NCBI GenBank assembly: GCA_020051095.1 | Contig: JAGVJN010000011.1 | Coordinates: 1 to 51,126, forward strand | Direction of reading: 5' to 3' | From: Pseudomonadota bacterium | GTDB lineage: Bacteria > Pseudomonadota > Gammaproteobacteria > Legionellales > Legionellaceae | DNA length: 51,126 nucleotides | In this document: piece by piece, positions 1 through 9,704 of the stretch | Position numbering within the stretch: position 1 is the stretch's first letter | How the letters are laid out: the number at the start of each line of letters is the position of its first letter | Position numbers and translations under genes: made by a program | Notes under the pieces: generated by a model | Databases searched by the model: none | The model's input: the letters and a program-made list of their open reading frames with translations, nothing else | Told to the model about the DNA's origin: nothing

Positions 1-3000
1 GGCATCTTTGCCATCAAACTGGCATTTCAATATCTGCGGGCCTTGTAGCTGATAGCGTTTCGGATGGAGCTGGATTAGGCTGATTAGCTTTCCTGGATCA
101 ATCATTGGCTGCTGGCAAAATTCGATTTTCCCTTGGTCGAGATTACCCTGAATGCGGGTGATTCCTAATTGCAATGCCGTTATTTTCAATAAACTTAAGC
201 GAAATAGATGCTTCACTGGCTCAGGCAATAGGCCAAAACGATCAATCATTTCAACTTGCAGGTCGTGTAATGTTTGTTGGTTTTGTGCGTTGGCAATGCG
301 TTTGTAAAATATGAGGCGGGTTTGAATATCAGGGATGAAGTTTTCTGGAATGATGGCGCTGATACGTAACTCGATCTCAGGGCCAGTTTGAAACGGTTGC
401 TCCAATTCGGGTGTTTTTCCTGCTTTTAAATCGTTGACGGCTTTATCGAGCATGTCCATAAATAAGGTAAAACCAATGGCATGCATGCTACCACTTTGCT
501 CTTCGCCAAGTAGTTCGCCGGCACCACGAATTTCTAAGTCCTGCGTTGCTAAGGCGAAACCTGCCCCCAAGTCTTCAAAGGAAACAATCGCTTCCAACCG
601 TTTTTTTGCATCGGGTGTGACAATTTTTTCATCCGGGGTAAATAAATAGGCATACGCTTGGTGATGGGAGCGCCCGACACGGCCACGTAATTGGTGTAAT
701 TGAGCAAGCCCTAATTTGTCGGCTCTGTCAATGATAATGGTGTTAGCAGTGGGAACATCGATGCCGGTTTCAATGATGGTTGTGCACACTAATACATTAA
801 ATCGATGATGATAAAAATCATTCATAATGCGCTCAAGTTCTCGCTCTTTCATTTGGCCATGGGCTATGCGAACTTTTGCTTCAGGAACGAGGCTTTCTAC
901 TTCCTCTAATATGCGATTAATCGTTTGTACGTTGTTATGGAGAAAATACACCTGACCACCACGAAGAATTTCCCGTAAAATTGCTTCTCGGATTGCGGGA
1001 TTATTGCGGTTTTGCCAGAAGGTTTTCACTGCCAATCGTTTGGCAGGTGGCGTTGCGATTAAGGAAATATCGCGAATACCTGACATCGCCATATTTAATG
1101 TTCTGGGGATAGGGGTGGCTGTCATGGATAAGATATCCACTTCATTGCGAATCGATTTAATATACTCTTTTTGTTTGACCCCGAATCGATGTTCCTCATC
1201 AATAATTAATAAACCTAATCGTTTAAAATTCAATAGCTTAGTGAATAACTTATGGGTGCCAATCACAATATCAACAAGGCCTTGATTGATTTTATTAATC
1301 ACAGCTTCACTTTCTTTGGCACTGCGAAATCGCGACAATAGTTCGATGGAAACGGGAAAGTCAGCAAAGCGGTCTCGAAAATTGTCAAAATGTTGACCCG
1401 CCAACAACGTTGTCGGAACTAGGATACAAACTTGCTTGCTATTTTGAACAGCAATAAATGCCGCGCGCATAGCCACTTCCGTTTTACCAAAACCCACATC
1501 ACCGCAAATTAACCTGTCCATAGGACGTGGTGATTTCATATCCAATTGAATTTGGGCAATGGCTTTTTTCTGATCATCCGTTTCCTCGAAAGGAAAACCA
1601 CTGGCAAAGCGATGATAATCCATTTGTGGAATTTCATAACTAAACCCAGATTTTGCTTGTCGCTTCGCGTAAATATCCAATAACTCAATTGCCACATCGT
1701 GAATTTTCTCAGCCGCTTTTTTCTTTTCCTTTTGCCAGGTATCGCTGCCAAGACGATGCAAGGGCGCTGACTCATGCTCACCGCCTGTGTACCGGCTAAT
1801 GACATGAAGCGAGGTGATAGGGACATAAATTTTATCATCGCCCGCATAATTGAGTACCACAAACTCATTGGTCACTCCACCCGATTGCAGTGTTTTTAAG
1901 CCTTGGTAGCGACCTACTCCAAAGTTAATATGGACGACAGGGTTACCAATCTTTAATTCTGCTAAGTCACGGATAATGGTATTGGGATCGATTCCTCCTT
2001 GCTTTTTACGATGACTAACCACGGGTTGTTCACCGAATAATTGGGCTTCAACAATGATGTGAATGCCTGCTTCATGGAGCACACAGCCATCCAGCAAAGG
2101 CCCGGTGATGATCGCAAGTTTTATATCGGATTCGATAAAGGATTGCCAGGTATCGACTTGGCTGATGGACAAATGGCTTTGAGATAGCAAATCCAATAAG
2201 GCTTCTCGCCGGCCAGCACTTTCGACCACAAGAAGAAATCGCTCGCTGGACTGCTCAATCGTAGCAATTAATCGATGCAACGGTGATGTCGCACTTCTAT
2301 CAATAGGCAATTGCTCGGGAGGGTGTATGGGCAGGTTAACCATTTGTCCCTTTTTATCGATGGGCATATCACTTAATCGTTGCTGCGAATAGGGTTTGGC
2401 TAATGTAAAAAATGACTGGCTGGTTAAAAACACCTGTTCTGGATTGATAATCGGTCGAGAAACATCGAAAGCACGTTGTTGAAACCGAGTTTTGACTTCT
2501 TGTTCAAATTGATTCGCTGCATCGATGACTGACTTGATAAAAAGGAGGTTGGTCTTCTCCGGTAAATAGTCAAAGATAGTCGCGGGTTCTTCAAAGAAAA
2601 AAGGGAGATAATATTCAATGCCGCCTGGATATTGGCCTTCGCTCACAGACTCATAGATGGGGCATTGGCTTGGATTGCCAGGGAATTGCTCTCGAAAGTG
2701 ACGACGAAACAGGGTAATGCCTTGTTCGTTGTTAGGGAATTCGCGCGCAGGCAGAATGGTAATTCTGTCACTTTTTTCAGTGGTTCTTTGGCTGTCGGCA
2801 TCAAAATACCTTAGGCTTTCGATTTCATCATCCAATAATTCAATACGAAAAGGTCGTTTGCTTCCCATGGGGAATACATCGATGATTGAGCCTCGAAGCG
2901 CAAACTCCCCATGTTCCATGACTTTATTCACAGCAAAGTAGCCTGCTTGCTGAAGTTGCTGGCGAAATGCTTCTCGGTCGATAGCTTGACCAATTTGAAG

Positions 3001-3393
3001 ATGAAAAGCCGATTGTTGAAGATACATCGGAGGGCAAAGGCGGTGCATTAACGTGCTGATGGCACTAATCACAATTGCATGCGGATTTTGTTTTATCTGC
3101 GTCAAGGTTTTCAGGCGTTCAGAAATTAAGTCTTGGTGCGGTGAAAACTGATCATAAGGTAATGTTTCCCAGTCGGGAAAAAAAAACAAATGCTTTCGTT
3201 GCTCGCTATCGGCTAGGAAAAAATTCAACTCATCAGATAATTGCATGGCAGAAAGGTTATCAGTCGTGATTAACAGTGTCGTCCCGCTATTTTTTTGCAA
3301 GAGTTCTGCACAAGTTAACGACAAGCTAGCGCCATACAAATTTTGCCAAAGGAGTTCCGATTTTAAGAGGGGCAAGGCTAAGATCGATTTCAT
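1..3393 (-). CDS. mfd: Transcription-repair coupling factor Mfd (3' end cut by window)
   Basis: This is the ATP-dependent translocase that removes stalled RNA polymerase from damaged DNA and recruits UvrA for transcription-coupled repair. The frame is open from the ATG at 3393 to base 1, which is 1131 codons with no stop; the E. coli protein has about 1148 residues, so only a short C-terminal piece is missing. The N-terminus (MKSILALPLLKSELLW) leads into the UvrB-like module, including FPDWETLPYD. A Walker A motif GDVGFGKTE and a DEEHRFG box mark the helicase/translocase half, followed by a TATPIPRT motif. The gene diverges from the flagellar operon, with an 87-bp gap between the two start codons. 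The call is secure from motifs and length. Confidence 0.97.
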   Translation of the reverse strand, partial: MKSILALPLLKSELLWQNLYGASLSLTCAELLQKNSGTTLLITTDNLSAMQLSDELNFFLADSEQRKHLFFFPDWETLPYDQFSPHQDLISERLKTLTQIKQNPHAIVISAISTLMHRLCPPMYLQQSAFHLQIGQAIDREAFRQQLQQAGYFAVNKVMEHGEFALRGSIIDVFPMGSKRPFRIELLDDEIESLRYFDADSQRTTEKSDRITILPAREFPNNEQGITLFRRHFREQFPGNPSQCPIYESVSEGQYPGGIEYYLPFFFEEPATIFDYLPEKTNLLFIKSVIDAANQFEQEVKTRFQQRAFDVSRPIINPEQVFLTSQSFFTLAKPYSQQRLSDMPIDKKGQMVNLPIHPPEQLPIDRSATSPLHRLIATIEQSSERFLLVVESAGRREALLDLLSQSHLSISQVDTWQSFIESDIKLAIITGPLLDGCVLHEAGIHIIVEAQLFGEQPVVSHRKKQGGIDPNTIIRDLAELKIGNPVVHINFGVGRYQGLKTLQSGGVTNEFVVLNYAGDDKIYVPITSLHVISRYTGGEHESAPLHRLGSDTWQKEKKKAAEKIHDVAIELLDIYAKRQAKSGFSYEIPQMDYHRFASGFPFEETDDQKKAIAQIQLDMKSPRPMDRLICGDVGFGKTEVAMRAAFIAVQNSKQVCILVPTTLLAGQHFDNFRDRFADFPVSIELLSRFRSAKESEAVINKINQGLVDIVIGTHKLFTKLLNFKRLGLLIIDEEHRFGVKQKEYIKSIRNEVDILSMTATPIPRTLNMAMSGIRDISLIATPPAKRLAVKTFWQNRNNPAIREAILREILRGGQVYFLHNNVQTINRILEEVESLVPEAKVRIAHGQMKERELERIMNDFYHHRFNVLVCTTIIETGIDVPTANTIIIDRADKLGLAQLHQLRGRVGRSHHQAYAYLFTPDEKIVTPDAKKRLEAIVSFEDLGAGFALATQDLEIRGAGELLGEEQSGSMHAIGFTLFMDMLDKAVNDLKAGKTPELEQPFQTGPEIELRISAIIPENFIPDIQTRLIFYKRIANAQNQQTLHDLQVEMIDRFGLLPEPVKHLFRLSLLKITALQLGITRIQGNLDQGKIEFCQQPMIDPGKLISLIQLHPKRYQLQGPQILKCQFDGKDA

Positions 3394-3430
3394 AACGACT
3401 AATTATGCAAAAGTAACATTGTAGCAAATG

Positions 3431-3446
3431 TGGCACAGCAATTGCA
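3431..3446 (+). promoter_or_regulatory. Sigma-54 promoter of the flgB operon
   Basis: TGGCAC, five bases, then TTGCA gives an exact match to the sigma-54 -24/-12 consensus with the proper GG-to-GC spacing. It lies 34 bp upstream of the flgB start, so transcription would begin near 3457. Hook-basal body genes are sigma-54 (RpoN) and FleQ dependent in Legionella and Pseudomonas, which fits. Confidence 0.85.
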
Positions 3447-3480
3447 TATTATTTAATAGAAAATCGACAAAGAGGTGATT

Positions 3481-3873
3481 ATGGGACTGGATGTGAATAA
3501 TTGGTTTGGCATTCATGAAAACGCGTTAAAGATTCGCGATCAACGCTCATCGCAAATCGCTAATAACTTGGCAAACATCAATACGCCAAATTATAAAGCG
3601 CGTGATGTTGACTTCAAGCAAATGTTGCAAGCGAATATGGCTGGCCAAATGCAAGGAATGACAACGGATGCGCCTGGCCATATTCAAGCCCAATCAACTT
3701 TCGCGGCTGAATTAAAATATCGAACTCCATCCCAGACGTCACTCGATGGGAACTCGGTGGATAAAGATCTTGAAGTCAGTGCATTTACGCAAAATGCATT
3801 GAGTTATCAAGCCAGTCTATCTTTTTTAGATGGCAAGATTAAATCGATGATAAGAGCAATAAGAGGAGAATAA
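3481..3873 (+). CDS. flgB: Flagellar proximal rod protein FlgB
   Basis: This is a proximal rod subunit that joins the MS ring and export gate to the rest of the flagellar rod in the periplasm. The 130-residue product has the flagellar rod N-terminal motif (IANNLANINTPNYKARDVDF) and a C-terminal heptad region ending in SFLDGKIKSMIRAIRG, and is of normal length. A GTG two codons upstream is in frame, but AGAGG at 3471-3475 sits five bases before ATG 3481, so this ATG was chosen. It is the first gene of a tightly packed operon; flgC starts two bases after its stop. Confidence 0.96.
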   Translation: MGLDVNNWFGIHENALKIRDQRSSQIANNLANINTPNYKARDVDFKQMLQANMAGQMQGMTTDAPGHIQAQSTFAAELKYRTPSQTSLDGNSVDKDLEVSAFTQNALSYQASLSFLDGKIKSMIRAIRGE

Positions 3874-3875
3874 CA

Positions 3876-4301
3876 ATGGCACTGAATCATATATTTAATA
3901 TTGCTGGCACGGCATTAACTGCTGAGACGATGCGCCTAACCACATCTACCTCGAATATTACCAATGCGAATGCCGTTTCAGGGACGCCAGAAGGCGTATA
4001 CCGAGCGAAATACCCGATATTTAGGGCTATTCAGGCGCAAGCGAGTCAATTAATGAGTGAAGAAAATAAGCTGGGTGGGGTCAAATTAGATGGAATTTAT
4101 GAAAGCGATTCCGATCCGGTCAAGCGCTATGAGCCAAATAATCCAGTTGCAGACAGTGAAGGGTTTGTGTATGCCCCCAACATTAGTCGGGTCGAAGAGA
4201 TGGTGAATATGATATCTGCTTCTCAAAGTTATCAAATGAACTTAGAAATTATGGGTACTGCGAAGAAATTAATGCAAGAAACACTGCATTTAGGCGAATA
4301 A
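3876..4301 (+). CDS. flgC: Flagellar proximal rod protein FlgC
   Basis: This is a second proximal rod subunit of the flagellar drive shaft. The 141 residues begin with the rod-family helix (IAGTALTAETMRLTTSTSNI) and end with the conserved C-terminal motif in which VEEMVNMISASQSYQMNLE can be read, typical of rod and hook axial proteins. A purine-rich AGAGGAGA lies just before the start, and the gene follows flgB by two bases, so translational coupling is likely. Length and order match FlgC in other Gammaproteobacteria. Confidence 0.96.
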   Translation: MALNHIFNIAGTALTAETMRLTTSTSNITNANAVSGTPEGVYRAKYPIFRAIQAQASQLMSEENKLGGVKLDGIYESDSDPVKRYEPNNPVADSEGFVYAPNISRVEEMVNMISASQSYQMNLEIMGTAKKLMQETLHLGE

Positions 4302-4311
4302 GGAGACAACA

Positions 4312-4989
4312 ATGAGTTCAGACTCAGTAAATGGTGCAGGTGCAACCAAATGGTTTGATTTAATGCCTAAAGCCACCGAGCAGAAAAAGGAACTTGGGCA
4401 AGACGATTTCTTACGCTTAATGATTGCACAAGTGCAAAATCAAGACCCCATGGATCCAAAAACCAATGGCGATTTTATGGCTCAGATGGCACAATTTAGC
4501 ACCACCGATGGCATTGGTAAAATGCAAAAATCTTTGGCGAATTTAGCTGGATCATTGCAATCGGCACATGCGCTACAGGCCACAGCACTTGTGGGTAAAA
4601 AAGTGATGGTTAATAGCGATAAGTTTGCCCTTCCTGAGGAAGGTGAAACGCAAGCGATGGTGCAAGTTCCCAGTGGCATTACCGATATGAAAGCCACTAT
4701 TTATAATGATAAAGGGGAAATCGTTCGTCAAATTTCGTTAGGATCGACGTCGGAAGCTGAAATGGCCATTAATTGGGATGGCATGGATAATTCAGGCGTC
4801 CGTCAAAAAGCGGGCACCTATCGAATTGCTGTCACCGGTAGTTATCTCGGTAAAGGGGTCGCATTAAATACCATGACCAAAGCCAGTGTTGATTCAGTCA
4901 GCATTGGACAAAATGGGGAAGGTGTTCGCTTAAATATTGCGGGAATTGGGTCTGTTTCTTTAGATGACGTTAGGGAAATTACTAGCTAA
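4312..4989 (+). CDS. flgD: Flagellar hook capping (assembly) protein FlgD
   Basis: FlgD forms the temporary cap at the tip of the growing hook under which FlgE subunits fold. The 225-residue protein has the N-terminal capping motif (LGQDDFLRLMIAQVQNQDP, followed by MDPKTNGDFMAQMAQFS). A C-terminal FlgD Ig/tudor-like domain follows, recognisable from INWDGMDNSGVRQKAGTYRI. There is no signal peptide, as expected for a substrate of the flagellar type III export gate. AGGAGA precedes the start, and the gene sits between flgC and flgE in the usual order. Confidence 0.95.
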   Translation: MSSDSVNGAGATKWFDLMPKATEQKKELGQDDFLRLMIAQVQNQDPMDPKTNGDFMAQMAQFSTTDGIGKMQKSLANLAGSLQSAHALQATALVGKKVMVNSDKFALPEEGETQAMVQVPSGITDMKATIYNDKGEIVRQISLGSTSEAEMAINWDGMDNSGVRQKAGTYRIAVTGSYLGKGVALNTMTKASVDSVSIGQNGEGVRLNIAGIGSVSLDDVREITS

Positions 4990-5004
4990 GCCAGGAGGCA
5001 AATC

Positions 5005-6312
5005 ATGGTCTTTAGTACAGGGATAAGCGGTATACAAGCCGCACAAAAGCAGTTAGAGATTACCGGTAATAATATTGCCAATGCATCCACGGTTGGATTT
5101 AAATCCTCACGAGGTGAGTTTGCTGATTTGTATTCAGCGGGGCCATTGGGCGGAGGTAGCAATACCGTGGGGACAGGTGTTCGTTTGGCCAATATTAAAC
5201 AAAATTTTGGACAAGGAACCAAAATCGACTCAAATAATGCCTTGGATCTGCGTATCAATGGATCGGGCTTGTTTGTTTTACAAGATCAAGGCGCTCAAAT
5301 CTACAGTCGCGCTGGTCAATTCCACATTGATAATCAAGGGTATATTATCAATAACTATAACCAACGCTTAGTGGGCTACTCGGCTGATGCTAGCGGAAAT
5401 ATTTCAAGTGTTAGTAGTAACTTGCAAGTTGATACGTCCAATATACCAGCGAATGCTAGTACAACGGCAACCGCTGGATTTAATTTAGATTCTAATAGCA
5501 CACCGCCAACCGTTGCTTGGCCAGGTGGTGCTTCACCCGCGTCAGACACCTATAATTACACGTCTTCCATGACTGTCTATGATAGCTTGGGTAATGAACA
5601 TACCTTATCGATGTATTTTATCAAAGCCGATGCGGCCGGAACCCCAGCCGATCCAAACGGATCGACGCCAGCGAGTACTAATAACCAATGGTATGTGGCG
5701 TTTCAAATCGATGGCACGGATGTTCCCGCATTAGGGGGAACAGAAAACTCAGCTAACTTAAACCGCGTTAACTTTAACAGCGATGGTTCGTTTAGTGCGG
5801 TTGCGGGTGCACAAGTGGCTGGTGGGTTAATTAATTTAACGCATACCTTATCCAACGGGGCAGCCAATTTGGCCATAGCCGTGGATTTATCCGACTCAAC
5901 CCAATTTGGCAGTTTATCCGGGGCAACCCGAAACCCATCGACCGATGGTTATACCTCGGGTGAAATCAATGGTCTGGGGGTTGATGACGCCGGGGTTATT
6001 TTTGCCAGTTATAACAATGGGGTAAACCGAGCACTGGGACAAGTGCAACTAGCAAACTTTACCAATTTGGATGGATTACAGCAGCTTGGGAACACCTCCT
6101 GGGCAGAAACAGCCGCGTCAGGCCAACCCATTTTAGGTAATCCAGGCGCTGCAGGTCTTGGGTTGATTGAATCCGGCGCCTTAGAAAATTCCAATGTTGA
6201 CTTAACCTCCTCGTTGGTTGATCTAATCGGTGCGCAACGAAACTTCCAAGCCAATGCACAAACCATTCGAACGGCTGATGCGGTGACTCAAACCATTATT
6301 AATATTCGTTAA
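5005..6312 (+). CDS. flgE: Flagellar hook protein FlgE
   Basis: This is the subunit of the hook, the flexible joint outside the cell. The 435-residue product has the N-terminal axial motif (GISGIQAAQKQLEITGNNIA, NASTVGFKSSR) and the FlgE/F/G middle region (FVLQDQGAQIYSRAGQFHID). A variable Thr/Ser/Asn-rich outer part occupies roughly residues 140-330, and the C-terminal helix (LVDLIGAQRNFQANAQTIRT) closes the protein. Its size is within the usual range. An AGGAGG sequence lies before the start codon. Confidence 0.97.
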   Translation: MVFSTGISGIQAAQKQLEITGNNIANASTVGFKSSRGEFADLYSAGPLGGGSNTVGTGVRLANIKQNFGQGTKIDSNNALDLRINGSGLFVLQDQGAQIYSRAGQFHIDNQGYIINNYNQRLVGYSADASGNISSVSSNLQVDTSNIPANASTTATAGFNLDSNSTPPTVAWPGGASPASDTYNYTSSMTVYDSLGNEHTLSMYFIKADAAGTPADPNGSTPASTNNQWYVAFQIDGTDVPALGGTENSANLNRVNFNSDGSFSAVAGAQVAGGLINLTHTLSNGAANLAIAVDLSDSTQFGSLSGATRNPSTDGYTSGEINGLGVDDAGVIFASYNNGVNRALGQVQLANFTNLDGLQQLGNTSWAETAASGQPILGNPGAAGLGLIESGALENSNVDLTSSLVDLIGAQRNFQANAQTIRTADAVTQTIINIR

Positions 6313-6326
6313 TGAGGGGATAAGCC

Positions 6327-7061
6327 ATGGATCCGGTACTATATAACGCCATCAACGGTGCAAAACTCGACTTAGACCGTCAATCGGTTGGCAGTCATAA
6401 TTTAGCCAACTTAAATACGCCCGGGTTTAAGCAAGATCTCGTCATTGCTGAATCAATGCTTTTGAGTGGGCCTTTGGGGAGTACGCAATCGATGGTGGTA
6501 GGGCAACGCTCCACCCCGGATCTCACGCCAGGGACCTTAATGACAACTGGCCGTGAGCTGGATGTGGCTGTTCTTGAGGGTTGGTTTGCTGTTCAAGGCA
6601 AAGATGGTAAAGAAAGTTACACACAAGCGGGGAATTTCCGCATTAATGAAAATGGCACATTAACGACAGCAACAGGACAACCTGTTTTGGGGGATGGTGG
6701 ACCAATAGCCATTCCACCCGCTGAAAAAATCGATATTGGGACAGATGGTACTATCTCGATTGTCCCTTTAGGGGCGAACCCCAATGAATTAGCAATTTTA
6801 GATCGATTAAAACTGGTTAAGATTGATAATCAAGAAGTGATTAAAGATAGTGAAGGCTTGATTCGATTAAAAGATGGGGGTGTGATTGAATCAGACCCCA
6901 ATTTACAAGTTCAAACTGGGGCTTTAATTGGTAGTAATACCAATGCGATTGAACAAATGGTCAATATGATTGAGCATAGCCGAGAATATGAGCAATTAAT
7001 GAAAGATGTGCAAAGTTTGAAAGAAAATAGCCGCAGGTTGGCACAGCTTTTGCAAGTATAA
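6327..7061 (+). CDS. flgF: Flagellar proximal rod protein FlgF
   Basis: FlgF is a rod protein between FlgB/C and FlgG. The 244-residue protein carries the axial N-terminal motif (SHNLANLNTPGFKQD), the middle domain (WFAVQGKDGKESYTQAGNF) and a C-terminal coiled helix (IEQMVNMIEHSREYEQLMKD). The last codons (for RLAQLLQ) form an exact sigma-54 promoter match at 7039-7054. That may be chance arising from the conserved C-terminus or a real internal promoter for flgG. Confidence 0.95.
   Translation: MDPVLYNAINGAKLDLDRQSVGSHNLANLNTPGFKQDLVIAESMLLSGPLGSTQSMVVGQRSTPDLTPGTLMTTGRELDVAVLEGWFAVQGKDGKESYTQAGNFRINENGTLTTATGQPVLGDGGPIAIPPAEKIDIGTDGTISIVPLGANPNELAILDRLKLVKIDNQEVIKDSEGLIRLKDGGVIESDPNLQVQTGALIGSNTNAIEQMVNMIEHSREYEQLMKDVQSLKENSRRLAQLLQV
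7039..7054 (+). promoter_or_regulatory. Candidate internal sigma-54 promoter inside the flgF 3' end
   Basis: TGGCAC, five bases, then TTGCA occurs here with the same hexamer, spacer length and -12 element as the flgB promoter. It ends 36 bp before the flgG start, so a transcript would start near 7065 in the 29-bp flgF-flgG gap. The match is exact, but it overlaps codons for a conserved C-terminus, so only moderate confidence is warranted. Confidence 0.45.
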
Positions 7062-7090
7062 CATTAGAATAATAAGAAAAGGGGGTTGAT

Positions 7091-7876
7091 ATGCAACCAG
7101 CACTTTGGGTGAGTAAAACGGGGCTTGAAGCGCAAGATAGCCATATTGCAACCATTGCCAATAACTTGGCGAACGTCAATACCACCGGTTATAAAAAAGG
7201 TCGCGCTATTTTTGAAGATTTAATTTATCAAAACTTACAGCAAGCAGGTGCCAATTCATCACAAAATAGTCAAATCCCCACGGGTATTAATATGGGAACA
7301 GGGGTGAGATTAGTTGCCACTGAAAAGCTGTTTAATCAAGGCAGTATTCAAAATACGGGTAATGCGTTTGACATGGCGATTGAAGGACGTGGTTTCTTCC
7401 AAATCCTCCTCCCCGACGGGACCCAAGCTTATAGCCGGGATGGCACGTTCCATATCGATTCTCAAGGACAATTAGTGACCAATAGTGGTTATGTTTTGCA
7501 GCCACCCATTACCATTCCTCAGCAAACAATCAGCGTGACGATTGGAAAAGATGGTACGGTGAGCGCTGTCATTGCGGGAAGCAGCACACCAAACCAAGTG
7601 GGCTCAATACAAATGGTCGATTTTATCAACCCCAGTGGATTACAGCCGATGGGGCAAAACTTGTTTCTTGAAACGGTTTCAAGTGGCGCTGCCCAGCAAG
7701 GAATTCCAGGGAGCAACGGTCTTGGAACGCTCCAACAAGGTGCGTTAGAAGCGTCGAATGTGAATGTCGTCGAAGAGCTGGTCAATATGATCCAAGCTCA
7801 ACGAAGCTATGAAATTACCGCGAAAAGCATTCAGACGGTTGATAATATGCTGCAATACATCACTCAAACCTTATAA
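7091..7876 (+). CDS. flgG: Flagellar distal rod protein FlgG
   Basis: FlgG makes the distal rod, the part that passes through the peptidoglycan and the P and L rings. The 261-residue protein is the usual length. It shows the N-terminal motif (IATIANNLANVNTTGYKKGR), the middle domain (GRGFFQILLPDGTQAYSRDG) and the C-terminal motif (ELVNMIQAQRSYEITAKSIQ). A strong AGGGGG ribosome-binding sequence lies before the ATG. The 29-bp gap to flgF is one of the wider gaps in the operon and coincides with the possible second sigma-54 promoter. Confidence 0.97.
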   Translation: MQPALWVSKTGLEAQDSHIATIANNLANVNTTGYKKGRAIFEDLIYQNLQQAGANSSQNSQIPTGINMGTGVRLVATEKLFNQGSIQNTGNAFDMAIEGRGFFQILLPDGTQAYSRDGTFHIDSQGQLVTNSGYVLQPPITIPQQTISVTIGKDGTVSAVIAGSSTPNQVGSIQMVDFINPSGLQPMGQNLFLETVSSGAAQQGIPGSNGLGTLQQGALEASNVNVVEELVNMIQAQRSYEITAKSIQTVDNMLQYITQTL

Positions 7877-7889
7877 CTAAGGAATCGGT

Positions 7890-8579
7890 ATGATTAAGCG
7901 AGGATTGTTGCTGATATGTGTACTGGCCTTGTTGGTGGGGTGTGAGGCTTTATCCCCACCATCGCCAGGAAAAGATCCGGATTATGCGCCTACTTATCCA
8001 GCGACGCCAAATCCAAACCAAAGTCGCTATGTGCATGGCGCTATTTATAATCCTGAAACAACGATTCCCTTGTTTGAAACACCAAGAGCTCGGCATGTCG
8101 GTGACATTTTGACAATTCGCTTGGTGGAAAAAACACAAGGGCAAAAACGTGCCACGAGTCGCCAAAGGAAGAACGACGATATTCAAATTACCAATAATAC
8201 CGTTTTTGGCCGACCAATCAACTTAGGTCATAATTACAATTTTGACTTTGATATTGAGACCCAACGTCAATTTAACGGGGATGCACAATCGATACAAAAC
8301 AACGAATTAAGTGGTAGTATTTCTGTCACAGTGGCACAAGTGTTATCCAATGGCAATATGGTGATACAAGGTGAGAAGTGGGTTGGGATCAATCAGGGTA
8401 AAGAATATATTCGCCTAGCCGGGATTGTAAGGCCTGTTGATATCACACCGGATAATTCAATTAGTTCAGATCGCGTGGCGAATGCGAAAATTACTTATGG
8501 CGGGGTTGGTCAGGTGAATAATACCAATGCGCAAGGATGGTTCTCCCGATTCTTATGGGGGCCTTTATTCCCTGTTTAA
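7890..8579 (+). CDS. flgH: Flagellar L-ring lipoprotein FlgH
   Basis: FlgH forms the L ring, the bushing for the rod in the outer membrane. The 229-residue product begins with a lipoprotein signal: a hydrophobic stretch followed by the lipobox LVGC, with the lipidated cysteine at residue 18. The conserved L-ring segments [18 protein letters not shown] and the [14 protein letters not shown] region are present, and the length is normal for the family. Its stop at 8577-8579 is seven bases before the preferred flgI start. Confidence 0.96.
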   Translation: MIKRGLLLICVLALLVGCEALSPPSPGKDPDYAPTYPATPNPNQSRYVHGAIYNPETTIPLFETPRARHVGDILTIRLVEKTQGQKRATSRQRKNDDIQITNNTVFGRPINLGHNYNFDFDIETQRQFNGDAQSIQNNELSGSISVTVAQVLSNGNMVIQGEKWVGINQGKEYIRLAGIVRPVDITPDNSISSDRVANAKITYGGVGQVNNTNAQGWFSRFLWGPLFPV

Positions 8580-8586
8580 TGGCAGA

Positions 8587-9696
8587 ATGGCTATGATAAA
8601 AATAATAAAAATAATCACATTGACCTTTATAAGCCTAAGTTGCCTTATCGCTGAGGCGGAACGCATCAAAGATGTGGCAACCTTAGCGGGTGTGCGCAAT
8701 AACCAGCTCGTGGGGTATGGCTTGGTAGTTGGTCTTGATGGGACCGGGGATCGTGCCGGGACTGCCTTTACAGAGCAAAGCTTCCGCAATATGTTAGTCC
8801 AATTGGGCATCAATATCCCGCCTGGCATCAAGCTAGACTCAAAAAACATTGCTGCTGTCATGGTGACGGCTAATTTGTCCTCGTTTAAAAAAGTGGGTCA
8901 AACCTTGGATGTGAATATATCATCGGTTGGTAATTCAAAGAGTTTACGAGGAGGCACGCTATTAATGACCCCACTTAAAGGAGCTGATGGTAAGCCTTAT
9001 GCTATGGCGCAGGGTAATTTGGTGGTAGTTGGCCTTGGGGTAAGTGGAGAAGATGGGTCAAGCGTGACGGTAAACGTCCCAAGCGGTGCAATTATTCCCA
9101 ATGGCGCCACTGTTGAGCAGGCTATCCCTAATCCGTTTTATTTTTCAGACTCATTAACATTTAATTTAAATACCCCTGATTTTACCACTGCAAAACGCAT
9201 GACCGATGCCATCAATCAAATGATGGGGCCAGGCACAGCCAGTGCGGTGGATTCAACGTCAGTGAAAGTCACTGCCCCAAAAAAAGTGGCATATCGTGTT
9301 GACTATGTGTCTGTGTTGGAAAACATTGAGTTTGATCCGGCCGATGCACCAGCAAGGGTTATCATCAATGCTCGTACGGGAACGGTTATTATTAATCAGA
9401 ATGTGATGGTTAAAGAAGCAGCGGTTGCTCATGGTAATTTAGTGGTGACAATCAGTGAAAACCGAGAGGTCAGTCAGCCCAATGCGTTTGCCCGCGGTCG
9501 AACGGTTGTTGTGCCACAAACGCAAATTAATGTTGAAACGCAAGGTAGTCGTGCTTTCTTGATGCGCGAAGGGACCAGTTTGCGAGAGATTGTCAATGGC
9601 ATTAATGCAGTAGGGGCTGGCCCCGGCGATATTGTTGCCATCTTAGAAGCATTGCAACGCGCTGGTGCGCTAAGTGCAACGCTGATTGTCATATAG
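8587..9696 (+). CDS. flgI: Flagellar P-ring protein FlgI
   Basis: FlgI forms the P ring around the rod in the peptidoglycan layer. A Sec signal peptide (about 20 residues, rich in Ile/Leu, ending near LIAEA) is followed by the mature N-terminus [20 protein letters not shown]. The central motif [18 protein letters not shown] and the C-terminal region ([20 protein letters not shown]) are both typical. The frame is open back to 8527 inside flgH. ATG 8587 and ATG 8593 are both possible because the ribosome-binding signal is weak; 8587 was chosen. The stop is TAG. Confidence 0.95.
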   Translation: MAMIKIIKIITLTFISLSCLIAEAERIKDVATLAGVRNNQLVGYGLVVGLDGTGDRAGTAFTEQSFRNMLVQLGINIPPGIKLDSKNIAAVMVTANLSSFKKVGQTLDVNISSVGNSKSLRGGTLLMTPLKGADGKPYAMAQGNLVVVGLGVSGEDGSSVTVNVPSGAIIPNGATVEQAIPNPFYFSDSLTFNLNTPDFTTAKRMTDAINQMMGPGTASAVDSTSVKVTAPKKVAYRVDYVSVLENIEFDPADAPARVIINARTGTVIINQNVMVKEAAVAHGNLVVTISENREVSQPNAFARGRTVVVPQTQINVETQGSRAFLMREGTSLREIVNGINAVGAGPGDIVAILEALQRAGALSATLIVI

Positions 9697-9704
9697 GAGA
9701 AATC

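Noticed and set aside
4482..4697. Minus-strand frames inside flgD, flgE, flgG and other flagellar genes
   Set aside because: They lie wholly inside strongly supported genes on the plus strand and show no family motifs.
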